DNA from: Pseudomonas sp. M30-35
Lineage (GTDB): Bacteria; Pseudomonadota; Gammaproteobacteria; Pseudomonadales; Pseudomonadaceae
Direction of reading: 5' to 3'
DNA length: 64,000 nt
Assembly: GCF_002163625.1 (NCBI RefSeq)
Contig: NZ_CP020892.1
Span: 1,178,001 to 1,242,000, forward strand
The notes under the pieces were generated by a model. That model was not told where the DNA came from and did no database searches. It saw only the letters and a program-made list of their open reading frames with translations. Of the stretch, positions 1 through 7,444 are shown one piece after another. The position numbers and the translations under genes were made by a program. Every line of letters begins with the position of its first letter. The stretch's first letter is position 1.

Positions 1-416
1 ACAACTCTGGCAGCCCAGAGAATGCTGTCTCAAACAATGATAAACGTAACCAGTTTATCCTCGAAAACGGCCGGGTAAATAACGTCAATGGCAGTGGTAG
101 TCAGTGGGTTATTGATAATTTCTATACTTCAGATGGTGACCCTGCGAATCCCGATCAAAATACCTATGGCTTTAATGTCGACCTAGGTTTGGATGTTGCG
201 CCTTCCAGTGTCTGTATAAAAAACAGTACCGGCTGTACACCAATTACCCCTGACCCACTTGGGTTTGCAGTGAACGCACGCGCACATTTCAAAGAGATCA
301 ATATCGAGCGGTTTCAAAATGTTCATCCCACAGGTGGCAGTGTTACCTCCTTCTATGGTGTGAAACTACAAAACGCGGATATCCGCGCAAACCTTACCGC
401 TACACCGATCAATTGA
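1..416 (+). CDS. C-terminal end of a putative secreted or surface protein (5' end outside window)
   Basis: The frame is open from the first bases of the window to the TGA after ...TATPIN. About 137 residues are visible; they are rich in Asn, Gly, Ser and Asp and poor in charged helices, as in beta-rich extracellular proteins. Two Cys lie close together (VCIKNSTGC), which would suit a periplasmic or surface disulphide. The texture recalls Pseudomonas secreted proteins annotated as DUF6160/FilF-like, but I see no motif that fixes a family. The N-terminus, and so any signal peptide, lies outside the window. It is followed by a short gap and then the unrelated holD-like gene on the same strand. 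Confidence 0.55.
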   Translation, partial: NSGSPENAVSNNDKRNQFILENGRVNNVNGSGSQWVIDNFYTSDGDPANPDQNTYGFNVDLGLDVAPSSVCIKNSTGCTPITPDPLGFAVNARAHFKEINIERFQNVHPTGGSVTSFYGVKLQNADIRANLTATPIN

Positions 417-701
417 GCGTGTGATTATCCTCATGGATCACAAGCGCCCTGGATTGCGCTGGCCGCTCGGTGCCAATCCGGGAAATCACTAACCCCCATT
501 CCTATTAGAAATTGCTCTCGCTCTCACCTGCATAAATAAAGGCGATCAAGGGAATACGCTGGCTCCTCTGGCAAAGAGTGGGCGTATTGTTATTGGTCAT
601 GGCTGTGTTACTGGTATTCTTGGGGCACCTGTTAAGCCTTGCATAAGTGCTTTGGGCTCAATGCAGGTAGGCCAATAAGCACATCCACAGGTAGTTGACC
701 T
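417..701. other. Intergenic gap with a short hydrophobic open frame
   Basis: No gene with a normal start is visible. One + frame, open from about 536 to the TAA at 644-646, encodes a Trp/Arg segment followed by a run of Leu, Val and Ala that would make one membrane helix. It has no ATG; the only in-frame candidate inside is a GTG at 578. It may be a small membrane protein with an unusual start, or the tail of a decayed gene. Confidence 0.3.
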
Positions 702-1493
702 TTGATTCCAGAATTACGCCGCAGGGCTTATTTGAGTGCAATGCAGGTCGCCAATTGGCTGCCTCGTGTGGCATTACCCTTTGCTGCGCCTTCGCGGCCA
801 GAGCTGTTAGAGCCACTTGAGGAGCCGATTGTAGAGGCTCAGCCGCAGGCAACTGCTGCCCCAGGGACACAACCAGCCGTTGATGTATCTGCAGTCGCAC
901 GGCCTCGAGTTGAAGTACCTCGGCCCAAGCCGCACGAGCGCAATGTCCGTCCAGCAGTGGGTGATGAGCAGCAGACGCCAACGTCTTCAGTTAAACCCAA
1001 AGTAGAACCGCCTCCGCGTTTTGCTTTACAGCTGCTGCGCGCAGGCCATTGTGCAATATTGGTTGAGCTACCCACCGGTGAGCCTTTGCAAGGGCGCGAT
1101 CCAGCCTATTTGCTCCTCAAGGATATACTCCGCGCTGCTGGCTTGCCGGATAGCCCGCATATAGTTGGCCAACCCGTGCGCTGGCCATTATTGTCTAGTG
1201 GCAACATGGACCAAGGACCGGCTGCAGCCCTCGAATTCGTGCAGAGCTTTGTTGCGGCTCGCTTAGAAGAACAGGAGCCATGCACTTGCTTATGGCTAGT
1301 GGGTTTGCCGGCGATTCGCTTTGCCGGTGAAACTGATGCAAGTGACTACAACCGAGAGTTGCAAATTGAAGGCATTGGTAGTGCCTGGGCAGTACCTGGC
1401 CTGGAGCTGTTAATGGATGAGCCTGCACGCAAAGCTGCGCTGTGGCAGGCAATGCGTCGCGTAAGTCAACGTTGGATGAGTCTGCAGGAATGA
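702..1493 (+). CDS. HolD-like protein (DNA polymerase III psi-like; often labelled 'energy transducer TonB' in Pseudomonas)
   Basis: 263 residues from a TTG start. The N-terminus (RRRAYLSAMQ, then RVALPFAAPS) matches by eye the usual beginning of Pseudomonas proteins found directly before rimI, so I keep the TTG although it lacks a strong ribosome site. Residues about 30-105 form a Pro/Glu/Val-rich linker, which explains frequent mislabelling as TonB. The C-terminal 150 residues are a compact domain. In enterobacteria the gene before rimI is holD, the psi subunit of the clamp-loader complex, so context supports the same role; sequence similarity to HolD is too weak to prove it by eye. Its stop overlaps the rimI start (ATGA at 1490-1493), so the two genes are probably translationally coupled. 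Confidence 0.75.
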   Translation: MIPELRRRAYLSAMQVANWLPRVALPFAAPSRPELLEPLEEPIVEAQPQATAAPGTQPAVDVSAVARPRVEVPRPKPHERNVRPAVGDEQQTPTSSVKPKVEPPPRFALQLLRAGHCAILVELPTGEPLQGRDPAYLLLKDILRAAGLPDSPHIVGQPVRWPLLSSGNMDQGPAAALEFVQSFVAARLEEQEPCTCLWLVGLPAIRFAGETDASDYNRELQIEGIGSAWAVPGLELLMDEPARKAALWQAMRRVSQRWMSLQE

Positions 1494-1942
1494 GTGACGT
1501 ACTATCGTTCCGCCCTATGACAGAGGCGGATATTGAGGCTGTACTAAAAATTGAGTACGCCGCTTACAGCCATCCATGGACACGCGGTACTTTCACTGAC
1601 AGCCTCAAGTCTTACGACACTTGGGTGATGTTTGTAGGTTCGCAACAGGTGGGGCACGGTGTCATCAATGTGATCATCGATGAAGCACACCTGCTCAATA
1701 TCACGGTTAAGCCTGAAAGTCAGGGCTGTGGATATGGTCTGCGCTTACTTGAGTTCCTGATGCAACGTGCAATGGAGCTAAAGGCGGGGGAGTGTTTTCT
1801 GGAGGTTCGCTCTAGTAATCAGGCGGCCTATCGGCTCTATGAGCGCTACGGCTTCAATGAAATAGGCCGCCGCCGAGATTATTACCCTGCGGTCGGCGGT
1901 CGCGAAGATGCTCTGGTTATGGCTTGTACGCTGATAGATTAA
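1490..1942 (+). CDS. rimI: Ribosomal-protein-alanine N-acetyltransferase RimI
   Basis: 150 residues when started at the ATG that overlaps the holD-like stop; a longer frame begins at 1442 but runs inside holD. GNAT fold: the N-terminal FRPMTEADIEAVLKIEYAAY strand and helix, the acetyl-CoA pyrophosphate loop SQGCGYG near residue 80, and the conserved C-terminal block AAYRLYERYGF. RimI transfers acetyl from acetyl-CoA to the N-terminal Ala of ribosomal protein S18 and probably acetylates other proteins. Length is normal for the family. Confidence 0.93.
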   Translation: MSDVLSFRPMTEADIEAVLKIEYAAYSHPWTRGTFTDSLKSYDTWVMFVGSQQVGHGVINVIIDEAHLLNITVKPESQGCGYGLRLLEFLMQRAMELKAGECFLEVRSSNQAAYRLYERYGFNEIGRRRDYYPAVGGREDALVMACTLID

Positions 1943-2088
1943 ACACGTTACTGCTATTCAATCGTTCTGGGTGCTGTTCTCAGTATTGGTGGCGACGATG
2001 CACGCAACTGTGACCGTTACGCGAACCGGCTTGTCAAACCTTCATTGCGGCGCTTGAAGCGCACCTCAGTATTTTTGGAGTAAATGGA

Positions 2089-2733
2089 ATGAGTGATTTA
2101 CAACACCTCTTCGATAACAACGAACGGTGGGCGCAGGCAATCACTCAGCGCGATCCAGAGTTCTTTGCCAAACTGGCACGGCAACAGACGCCCGAATATT
2201 TGTGGATTGGATGCTCAGATGCGCGCGTACCGGCCAACGAGATTGTTGGCATGCTACCCGGCGACTTGTTTGTGCACCGTAACGTTGCCAACGTGGTGCT
2301 TCACACTGACATGAATTGCCTATCGGTGATCCAGTACGCGGTCGAGGTGCTGAAGGTTAAGCATATTCTGGTCACCGGCCATTACGGCTGCGGAGGTGTG
2401 CGCACCGCTATGCAAAACCGCCAGTACGGCCTCATCGATGGCTGGTTACGGACTATTCGTGATCTCTACTACGAGCACCGCAATGATCTCGAAAAGCTAG
2501 CCAACGAAGAAGACCGGGTCGATCGCCTGTGTGAACTCAATGTCATGCAGCAAGTCGCCAATGTCAGCCACACAACCATCGTGCAAAACGCTTGGCATCG
2601 TGGCGAGTCGCTGTCTGTGCACGGCTGTATCTACGGCATCAAAGACGGTCGCTGGAAGGACTTGAACGTGACCGTCGACGGTATTGATCAACTGCCAGCA
2701 CAATACAGGTTACTCCCCGTCAGCCCTAAATAA
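2089..2733 (+). CDS. can: Beta-class carbonic anhydrase
   Basis: 214 residues, the usual length. The zinc ligands are all present: Cys42 and the Asp44-Arg46 dyad in CSDARVP, then His98 and Cys101 in GHYGCGG. It interconverts CO2 and bicarbonate in the cytoplasm and supplies bicarbonate for carboxylases. A clear GGAG ribosome site lies upstream of the ATG. Only 5 bases separate its stop from the following EamA transporter, so they probably share a transcript. Confidence 0.95.
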   Translation: MSDLQHLFDNNERWAQAITQRDPEFFAKLARQQTPEYLWIGCSDARVPANEIVGMLPGDLFVHRNVANVVLHTDMNCLSVIQYAVEVLKVKHILVTGHYGCGGVRTAMQNRQYGLIDGWLRTIRDLYYEHRNDLEKLANEEDRVDRLCELNVMQQVANVSHTTIVQNAWHRGESLSVHGCIYGIKDGRWKDLNVTVDGIDQLPAQYRLLPVSPK

Positions 2734-2738
2734 CCGAT

Positions 2739-3674
2739 ATGAAAAACTCTCGCACATGGGCCACGCTCGGCCTATTGCTCGCCATATTGTGCTGGTCAGG
2801 GAATGCGTTGGTTGCCCGAGCGGTTCACAATGACATCTCGCCATTTGCCTTAGCATTCTGGCGCTGGAGCCTTGCCTGTGCGCTGCTCTTGCCGTTTGTG
2901 ATTGTGCCGCTACGCCGCCATATCGCCGATTTGAAACATGCCGGTTGGCGTTTATTGGTGCTCTCTGCTTGCGGCATCAGCGCCTATAACTCACTGCTCT
3001 ACAGCGCAGCGCAAACGACCGTCGCGATCAACATCACGCTGGTGAGTACATGTTTGCCGCTGGTGACCTTTATCGGCGGGGGCCTACTGCTCGGCGAATG
3101 GCCTGCGCGACGTGCTTGGCTGGGCATGTTTATCGCGGCGATCGGCTTGTTGATTTTGATTACCCAGGGTAGCTGGGCGACGCTGACTTCAATGTCGTTC
3201 AACCCTGGTGACTTGATCATGCTGCTGGCTGTGACGGATTGGGCCTTGTACTCCTTGCTGCTCCGGCGTTGGTCCAAGTACTTGCAGCCCATACCTCCGC
3301 TGGCGCTGCTGGGCGTACTGATGGTGCTCGGTGTGCCGATGATTCTGCCGTTTTACCTGTTCGAGCTGGCCCAAGGGGCTCAAGTCAATATAAATGCTAC
3401 AACCATTGGCGCGATTATCTATACGGCGCTGTTTGCATCCTTGGTCGCCTACCTCGCATGGAACCACGGCATTCGTGTGGTTGGCGCAGCAAAAGCTGCG
3501 CTGACCAGTTACTTAATGCCGGTGTTCACAGCGGTTTTGGCTTGGCTTCTGCTGGGCGAAAGCTTGCAGGCATATCACTGGGTTGGTGGTGCCTTGATCT
3601 TCAGTGGCCTGTTGCTGGCAACCCAAATGAGAGCCAACAATGCACCCAAGGTCCAGGCTAGGGTGATTGACTAG
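2739..3674 (+). CDS. EamA/DMT-family transporter (drug/metabolite transporter)
   Basis: 311 residues with ten predicted membrane helices arranged as two EamA repeats (about residues 10-140 and 155-297), typical of the DMT superfamily. The first repeat opens with LCWSGNALVARAVHNDISPF, a characteristic EamA start with the Asn/Arg/Ala pattern in helix 1. Substrate cannot be read from sequence; relatives export amino acids or small metabolites. It directly follows the carbonic anhydrase gene, and its 3' end overlaps a small convergent gene by four bases. Confidence 0.88.
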   Translation: MKNSRTWATLGLLLAILCWSGNALVARAVHNDISPFALAFWRWSLACALLLPFVIVPLRRHIADLKHAGWRLLVLSACGISAYNSLLYSAAQTTVAINITLVSTCLPLVTFIGGGLLLGEWPARRAWLGMFIAAIGLLILITQGSWATLTSMSFNPGDLIMLLAVTDWALYSLLLRRWSKYLQPIPPLALLGVLMVLGVPMILPFYLFELAQGAQVNINATTIGAIIYTALFASLVAYLAWNHGIRVVGAAKAALTSYLMPVFTAVLAWLLLGESLQAYHWVGGALIFSGLLLATQMRANNAPKVQARVID

Positions 3675-3877
3675 CTCGGGACCTGTAATTGCAAGCCGCT
3701 CGCAGCGAGTTTCAGCCACAGCATCGTGGCAACGAAACCAAGCAGGCTCAGCACTGTATAGCCGACCACAATCCCCAGCGCGATCTGCTTCCACAAACCC
3801 GCGTAGTTAGGGCTGGGCTTCGCGCGATAGTGTTCAATATCGCGCTCAGCGCGCAGATTTTCAAAGTTGTTGCTCAC
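3671..3877 (-). CDS. Small single-helix membrane protein of unknown function
   Basis: 68 residues. Residues 1-30 are charged and probably cytoplasmic; residues about 31-57 (IALGIVVGYTVLSLLGFVATML) form one membrane helix; a short tail follows. No signal cleavage site is evident. It is convergent with the EamA gene, with a four-base overlap of the stops. Coding is supported by the clean helix and compact fit between neighbours; no function can be given. Confidence 0.6.
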   Translation of the reverse strand: MSNNFENLRAERDIEHYRAKPSPNYAGLWKQIALGIVVGYTVLSLLGFVATMLWLKLAASGLQLQVPS

Positions 3878-4081
3878 AGCATCGCTCCATACATTCGGGC
3901 GCAGGGTATTGCAGGCTTGCGGCCCGTAAACACTGCTAGATTGGTTGCTGATTATGCGGCTCTTCGAGTGCGCCGTATGCTGAAATTATTGCGCCTGTAC
4001 GCGATTTTACGGCATGGTTGCGGCCGATATCGTTGTGCAAACTGAAGCGCACAGCAAAGAGTAATCAAGAGGTGTTCAAGC

Positions 4082-4570
4082 ATGCACAGGGTTTCCCTCC
4101 AAGACGCCGCCGCGCCAGAAGGTATCTGTTATGGCTGCGGCAGTAGCAACCCGCATGGGTTGCATGTCAAAAGCTACTGGCATGAGGATGGCGTGCACAT
4201 CATGGCTGAGTACTTGCCAGATGAAAAATACACCGGCTGGCCAGAACTGGTTTACGGCGGGTTAATTGCGATGCTGGTTGATTGCCATTCCAACTGGACC
4301 GCGATGGCCTACCACTTTCGCGCAGAGGGTAGAGAAGTCGGCAGTCTGCCGCGCATTGACTGCGTCACCGGCAACCTCGGTATAAAGTTTATCAAGCCAA
4401 CCCCAATGGGCGTGCCACTCACCCTGCGCGCTAAAGTTGAAGGCGAAGTAGGACGCAAGAGCCGAATTATCTGCGAGGTGTACGCAGGCGATGTGCTTAC
4501 GGCAATTGGTGATTCAATATTTGTACGCGTCGACACCGCACAACTAAGTGCCGCAGCGCATGGGCGATGA
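4082..4570 (+). CDS. PaaI-type hotdog thioesterase
   Basis: 162 residues. It has the N-terminal Cys pair seen in one PaaI subgroup (CYGCGSSNPHGLHVK) and the core hotdog helix entry WPELVYGGLIAMLVDCHSNW, where the family places catalytic Asp and polar residues. Members hydrolyse acyl-CoA thioesters; the chain preference is not evident. The ATG has GAGG about 10 bases upstream. This is the last core gene before the island border. Confidence 0.85.
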   Translation: MHRVSLQDAAAPEGICYGCGSSNPHGLHVKSYWHEDGVHIMAEYLPDEKYTGWPELVYGGLIAMLVDCHSNWTAMAYHFRAEGREVGSLPRIDCVTGNLGIKFIKPTPMGVPLTLRAKVEGEVGRKSRIICEVYAGDVLTAIGDSIFVRVDTAQLSAAAHGR

Positions 4571-4594
4571 GACGAACACATGTAAAGGGCACTA

Positions 4595-4656
4595 GGGAAT
4601 AGCGCTCGCGCGCGCAAACAAGGGCTTGAACCCGGACCCTTGCATTATGAGTCGCC
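4595..4656 (+). repeat. Outer att-like remnant: degraded copy of the tRNA-Met 3' end
   Basis: The stretch carries GCGCTCGCGCGCGC, AAGGGCTTG, AACCCGGACCC and TGCATTATGA in the same order as the region around the 3' half of the intact tRNA-Met at 16646-16722, with the terminator stem and part of the T-arm deleted. A better copy lies at 9014-9112. Its position at the junction between core genes and AT-rich accessory genes fits the far border of an island made by integration into tRNA-Met. Confidence 0.65.
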
Positions 4657-4943
4657 TGTGGTCCTGCTGGCGGTCCCTTAGCTACTCATGAAATGAGGCT
4701 TTAAGTCCCTTGGCCCCCTCATACTCTCAGTCCTTCACATAAAAGGCTTGGTGGTCACCTTGCGACCGCGTTTGACGCGGATGCGTCTTGGTCTCTTTCC
4801 TGTGAGGTGCTGTAACCATAGGGCTATGCGCTTCGGGCTTGATGATGGCAATTTAGTGGTGCAGTATTCTTGAAAAAATCCACTTTGACACTATCTACAA
4901 GCTGTAAGGATGAACAGGTGTGCAAGGATGACAGTGCTTAAAA
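4657..4943. other. Island border region without a gene
   Basis: No credible open frame. The bases up to about 4860 look like non-coding debris next to the att remnant. A TTGACA at about 4885 is a possible -35 element but has no good -10 at the right distance. Confidence 0.45.
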
Positions 4944-4975
4944 TTGCTACTACTCTGCAACTATATTATAGTTGC
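4944..4975 (+). promoter_or_regulatory. Predicted hicAB promoter with overlapping palindromic operator
   Basis: A sigma70-like promoter can be drawn with TTGCTA (4944-4949), a 17-base spacer and TATAGT (4967-4972). The -10 sits inside a perfect 9+1+9 inverted repeat, GCAACTATA-T-TATAGTTGC (4957-4975). HicB antitoxins with a ribbon-helix-helix domain bind such palindromes and repress their own operon, so this is the natural autoregulatory site, 27 bases before the hicA start codon. The site is inferred, not tested. Confidence 0.65.
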
Positions 4976-5001
4976 ACTGATCCAAGGCAGAGACGGCATT
5001 T

Positions 5002-5268
5002 ATGAGTCAGATTGACAAGCTGATTGCCAAGCTGACCAAAAAACCTTCCCCAAAGGATTTTTCATGGAGCCAGCTTCAGAAGGTGATGAAGCATTTCGGT
5101 TACAGTGAGCTTGAAGGTCAGGGGTCAAGGAAAAAATTTTTCCATCCAGAAACCGGACATAAAGTGCTTCTTCATAAGAGGCATCCCGATAGCACTCTAA
5201 TCGGCCCTCAAATTGAGGATGTTGTTGAATCGCTAATATCACAGGGTTATTTGAAAAATGACAACTAA
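5002..5268 (+). CDS. hicA: HicA-family toxin (mRNA interferase)
   Basis: 88 residues. The small alpha-beta double-stranded-RNA-binding fold of HicA is recognisable: helix FSWSQLQKVMKHFGY, then GQGSRKKFFHPETG, the strand KVLLHKRHPDS, and a C-terminal helix PQIEDVVESLISQGYL. HicA toxins cleave mRNA and tmRNA and stop growth. The catalytic His of the GSHH-type motif is Arg here (GSRKKF), as in the subset of HicA proteins with an H-x-x-HP segment further on. Overlaps hicB by 11 bases, and is first of three tightly packed genes with the SecB-like gene last. Confidence 0.85.
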   Translation: MSQIDKLIAKLTKKPSPKDFSWSQLQKVMKHFGYSELEGQGSRKKFFHPETGHKVLLHKRHPDSTLIGPQIEDVVESLISQGYLKNDN

Positions 5269-5701
5269 GACGCTTGAGTACAAGGGATTTCAAGGGTCGG
5301 TAGATTTTGACGCACTCTCTGATGAGATGTATGGAAAAATCTTACACATTAACGACCTCGTAACTTATACATCTGACTCTATTAAAGGGTTGCGTGAGGA
5401 GTTTGAAGAGTCAGTTGACGACTATTTGGAAACTTGTGTTCAACTTGGACTTGATCCAGAGAAGCCATTGTCAGGATCTTTTAATGTGCGAGTTGGAATA
5501 CAACTACATAAAGAACTCGCGAGATATGCAGCTAGAAATGGTTGTTCTATAAATGAAGTTGTAAAAGATGCAGTGAATTGCCATGTCAACGGTGTGCGTA
5601 ATGAAGTTCACCACCATCATTATGCTTATAATGAATATGAATCTAGTGAAATCATTATGAGAAAAGCTGTTAGTCGTCCGCAGCTTACGGTGGTGAAATG
5701 A
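5258..5701 (+). CDS. hicB: HicB-family antitoxin with C-terminal extension
   Basis: 147 residues. Residues 1-75 are the HicB partial RNase H-like domain that covers the toxin (LEYKGFQGSVDFDALSDEMYG, EEFEESVDDYLETC). Residues about 76-112 are a ribbon-helix-helix DNA-binding domain (FNVRVGIQLHKELARYAARNG, SINEVVKDAV). Residues about 113-147 are an extra tail rich in His and Tyr (HHHHYAYNEYE) that ordinary HicB proteins do not need. Because a SecB-like chaperone gene follows, overlapping by four bases, the tail is a candidate chaperone-addiction segment. This is an inference from the known HigBA- and MqsRA-type modules. Confidence 0.85.
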   Translation: MTTKTLEYKGFQGSVDFDALSDEMYGKILHINDLVTYTSDSIKGLREEFEESVDDYLETCVQLGLDPEKPLSGSFNVRVGIQLHKELARYAARNGCSINEVVKDAVNCHVNGVRNEVHHHHYAYNEYESSEIIMRKAVSRPQLTVVK

Positions 5702-6147
5702 GCCTTATAAATGCGGCTTTAAAACAAGTCACTATATCAAATGTTTTCGGTCGTTCGTACGAAGATGGAATAGATGAAACATCGCCCGGTTTTAAGGCTA
5801 GGTTTGGACTTTCAATAAATTCGGAGGACTTTGGATCGGAGAATGGTTATAGCTTCCAAGTGACTCAAAATTTTGAAGCTGTATTTTCTGAGAAAGAAGA
5901 GCCTTTTTTTAGAATTGAAATTATTGGGCATTTTTGCGCATTGCGCCCGAACGGTATGAAAGAGTGGATTGATACTGAGGAGGCCGCCTATATATTAGGT
6001 GCAACGTTGTATCCTTATCTTAGGAACCTTTCCAAGCCTCTTTTAGAAGGGCTTGGTTCTGCGCAAGTAGATTTCCCGTGGAGCTCACCTCCGATTTCAA
6101 AAATCACTCAAAAAAAAGTAAAAAGAAAAACAACTAAAAAAAACTAA
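5698..6147 (+). CDS. SecB-like chaperone of a toxin-antitoxin-chaperone module
   Basis: 149 residues. The central part shows the SecB fold signature: long strands (YSFQVTQNFEAVFSEKE, FFRIEIIGHFCAL), then AAYILGATLYPYLRNLSKPL, where SecB has the F/YPYxR helix, and a DFPW segment where SecB has its proline-rich motif. It is shorter and more divergent than housekeeping SecB and ends in a Lys-rich tail. Its ATG overlaps the hicB stop (ATGA). Known toxin-antitoxin-chaperone systems use such solitary SecB-like proteins to protect the antitoxin tail. Housekeeping SecB normally lies beside grxC/gpsA, so this is an accessory paralogue. A rho-independent terminator closes the operon. Confidence 0.75.
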   Translation: MSLINAALKQVTISNVFGRSYEDGIDETSPGFKARFGLSINSEDFGSENGYSFQVTQNFEAVFSEKEEPFFRIEIIGHFCALRPNGMKEWIDTEEAAYILGATLYPYLRNLSKPLLEGLGSAQVDFPWSSPPISKITQKKVKRKTTKKN

Positions 6148-6150
6148 GTT

Positions 6151-6179
6151 AACCCGGCTTTTATGCCGGGTTTATTTTT
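6151..6179 (+). terminator. Rho-independent terminator of the hicA-hicB-secB-like operon
   Basis: Perfect 8-bp stem AACCCGGC / GCCGGGTT with a 6-base loop, followed by TATTTTT. It begins three bases after the SecB-like stop. Confidence 0.85.
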
Positions 6180-6267
6180 CATACGACCACGTTTTTTCTC
6201 GTAATCCTTCTGTGCATTCCTTTACGTCATCATCAATGACGTTCCCGGGTTTTATGCTTTCTTTCAC
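6172..6267 (-). CDS. Short ORF matching the tail of the secreted protein at 7445-7746
   Basis: 31 codons from a GTG with a near-perfect AGGAGGT site 3 bases upstream, ending in TAA inside the terminator. It contains IKPGNVIDDDVKEC-EGL, almost identical to the C-terminus of the protein encoded at 7445-7746, also on the minus strand. The two copies flank the DUF4062 gene. It is either the stump of a truncated paralogue left by a rearrangement or a real very short gene; the stump is more likely. Confidence 0.45.
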   Translation of the reverse strand: MKESIKPGNVIDDDVKECTEGLREKTWSYEK

Positions 6268-6348
6268 GGCACCTCCTAGCGGGCCACATTTTAAAGCTTG
6301 GAGGTGTCTACGAAACTAGAGGGGGAATTCACATTGCTCGGAGGGCTT

Positions 6349-7410
6349 ATGTCTGCTAAATACCAAATATTCGTTAGTTCTACGTATGTTGATCTCAAGG
6401 ATGAAAGAGATCTTGTAATTAGAGCGATTCTGGAAATGGGGCATATTCCTGTTGGTATGGAAATGTTTAGTGCTGCCGATGAGGAACAGTGGAATATTAT
6501 AAAGCGTCAAATAGATCAGTCAGATTATTATGTTCTTATTGCCGCGCATCGTTACGGTTCTTGTGACTCATCAGGACTTAGCTATACTGAAAAGGAGTAC
6601 AATTATGCACGTGAGATTGGTGTGCCAGCGTTAGGCTTTCTTCTTGAGGAATCGGTTAGCTGGCCGAGAGAAAAATCTGAAACGTGCCCTGTTGCAATAG
6701 ATCGTTTGAATTTATTCAAGACAAAAATCAGAGATAGGCCTGTCAGTTTTTGGCGCTCAACTGATGATTTGTATGGGAAATGTTCTATTGCATTGGTTAA
6801 AGCTTTTAATGCATATCCTCGTGAAGGCTGGGTTAGAGCATCACAAGTTCAAGATACTGCTGCTTCAAAGGAGATTGTTCGACTAAGTGGTGAGAACGCG
6901 GAGTTGCGAGAAAGGATTTTGGGATATGAGAGGGCTGATAGCGAAGAGACTGCTATAACTGAAGCCTTGGACCTGCTTAGATCAAATTTTAAGAGTATCA
7001 ACGTCTGGCGGAAAGGGGATAAAACTTGGAGTGAAGGTGCTGAGGTAACTCTATATCAGATTTTTGAAGTTCTTGCTCCAGAGCTTCAAGTTGAGTCTGA
7101 TTTAGTGACTATTGCTAAGTTTATTGCAACTAATGCTATCGGTATTTCTAGCTCTGAAATTAGAAGTACTTGGCCGACTCCTCGTAATGTAATCAGGGCA
7201 ATATTAGCCGACTTTGCAGCTTTGAATTGCATTGTACCCTCAACGCGCAAGAAACCTGTAGCTAATACTAATGAGTATTGGACGCTTGGTGAGTTCGGAG
7301 TAAAACTCTTGGCACATATGCGTCGTAGGCGACTTGCTAAAATAGAGAGTCTTTTGCCAATCGACTCTGACTCTGACTCTGATGCTGATGTCGATGCAAG
7401 TGTAGGGTAG
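6349..7410 (+). CDS. DUF4062-domain protein with C-terminal winged-helix-like region
   Basis: 353 residues from the ATG at 6349, which has CGGAGGG 3 bases upstream; the frame is open from 6298 but lacks a site there. Residues 1-100 are DUF4062: KYQIFVSSTYVDLKDERDLV, a GMEMFSA strand, then YYVLIAAHRYGS and SYTEKEYNYA. This Rossmann-like domain is related to TIR/SLOG-like sensors and often sits in predicted defence proteins. Residues about 185-215 look like a coiled coil, residues about 255-335 a winged helix, and the last 20 residues are an Asp/Ser repeat. It lacks an NTPase domain. It is AT-rich and lies between the hicAB-secB-like operon and a decayed gene. Confidence 0.7.
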   Translation: MSAKYQIFVSSTYVDLKDERDLVIRAILEMGHIPVGMEMFSAADEEQWNIIKRQIDQSDYYVLIAAHRYGSCDSSGLSYTEKEYNYAREIGVPALGFLLEESVSWPREKSETCPVAIDRLNLFKTKIRDRPVSFWRSTDDLYGKCSIALVKAFNAYPREGWVRASQVQDTAASKEIVRLSGENAELRERILGYERADSEETAITEALDLLRSNFKSINVWRKGDKTWSEGAEVTLYQIFEVLAPELQVESDLVTIAKFIATNAIGISSSEIRSTWPTPRNVIRAILADFAALNCIVPSTRKKPVANTNEYWTLGEFGVKLLAHMRRRRLAKIESLLPIDSDSDSDADVDASVG

Positions 7411-7444
7411 TTGTAATTGAGTTGAGGGTTTACCATTCGTTGGT

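Noticed and set aside
7350..7405. Possible minisatellite in the end of the DUF4062 gene (GACTCT repeats)
   Set aside because: Only a few six-base units coding for an Asp/Ser tail; noted in the gene entry but too short to call a repeat locus.
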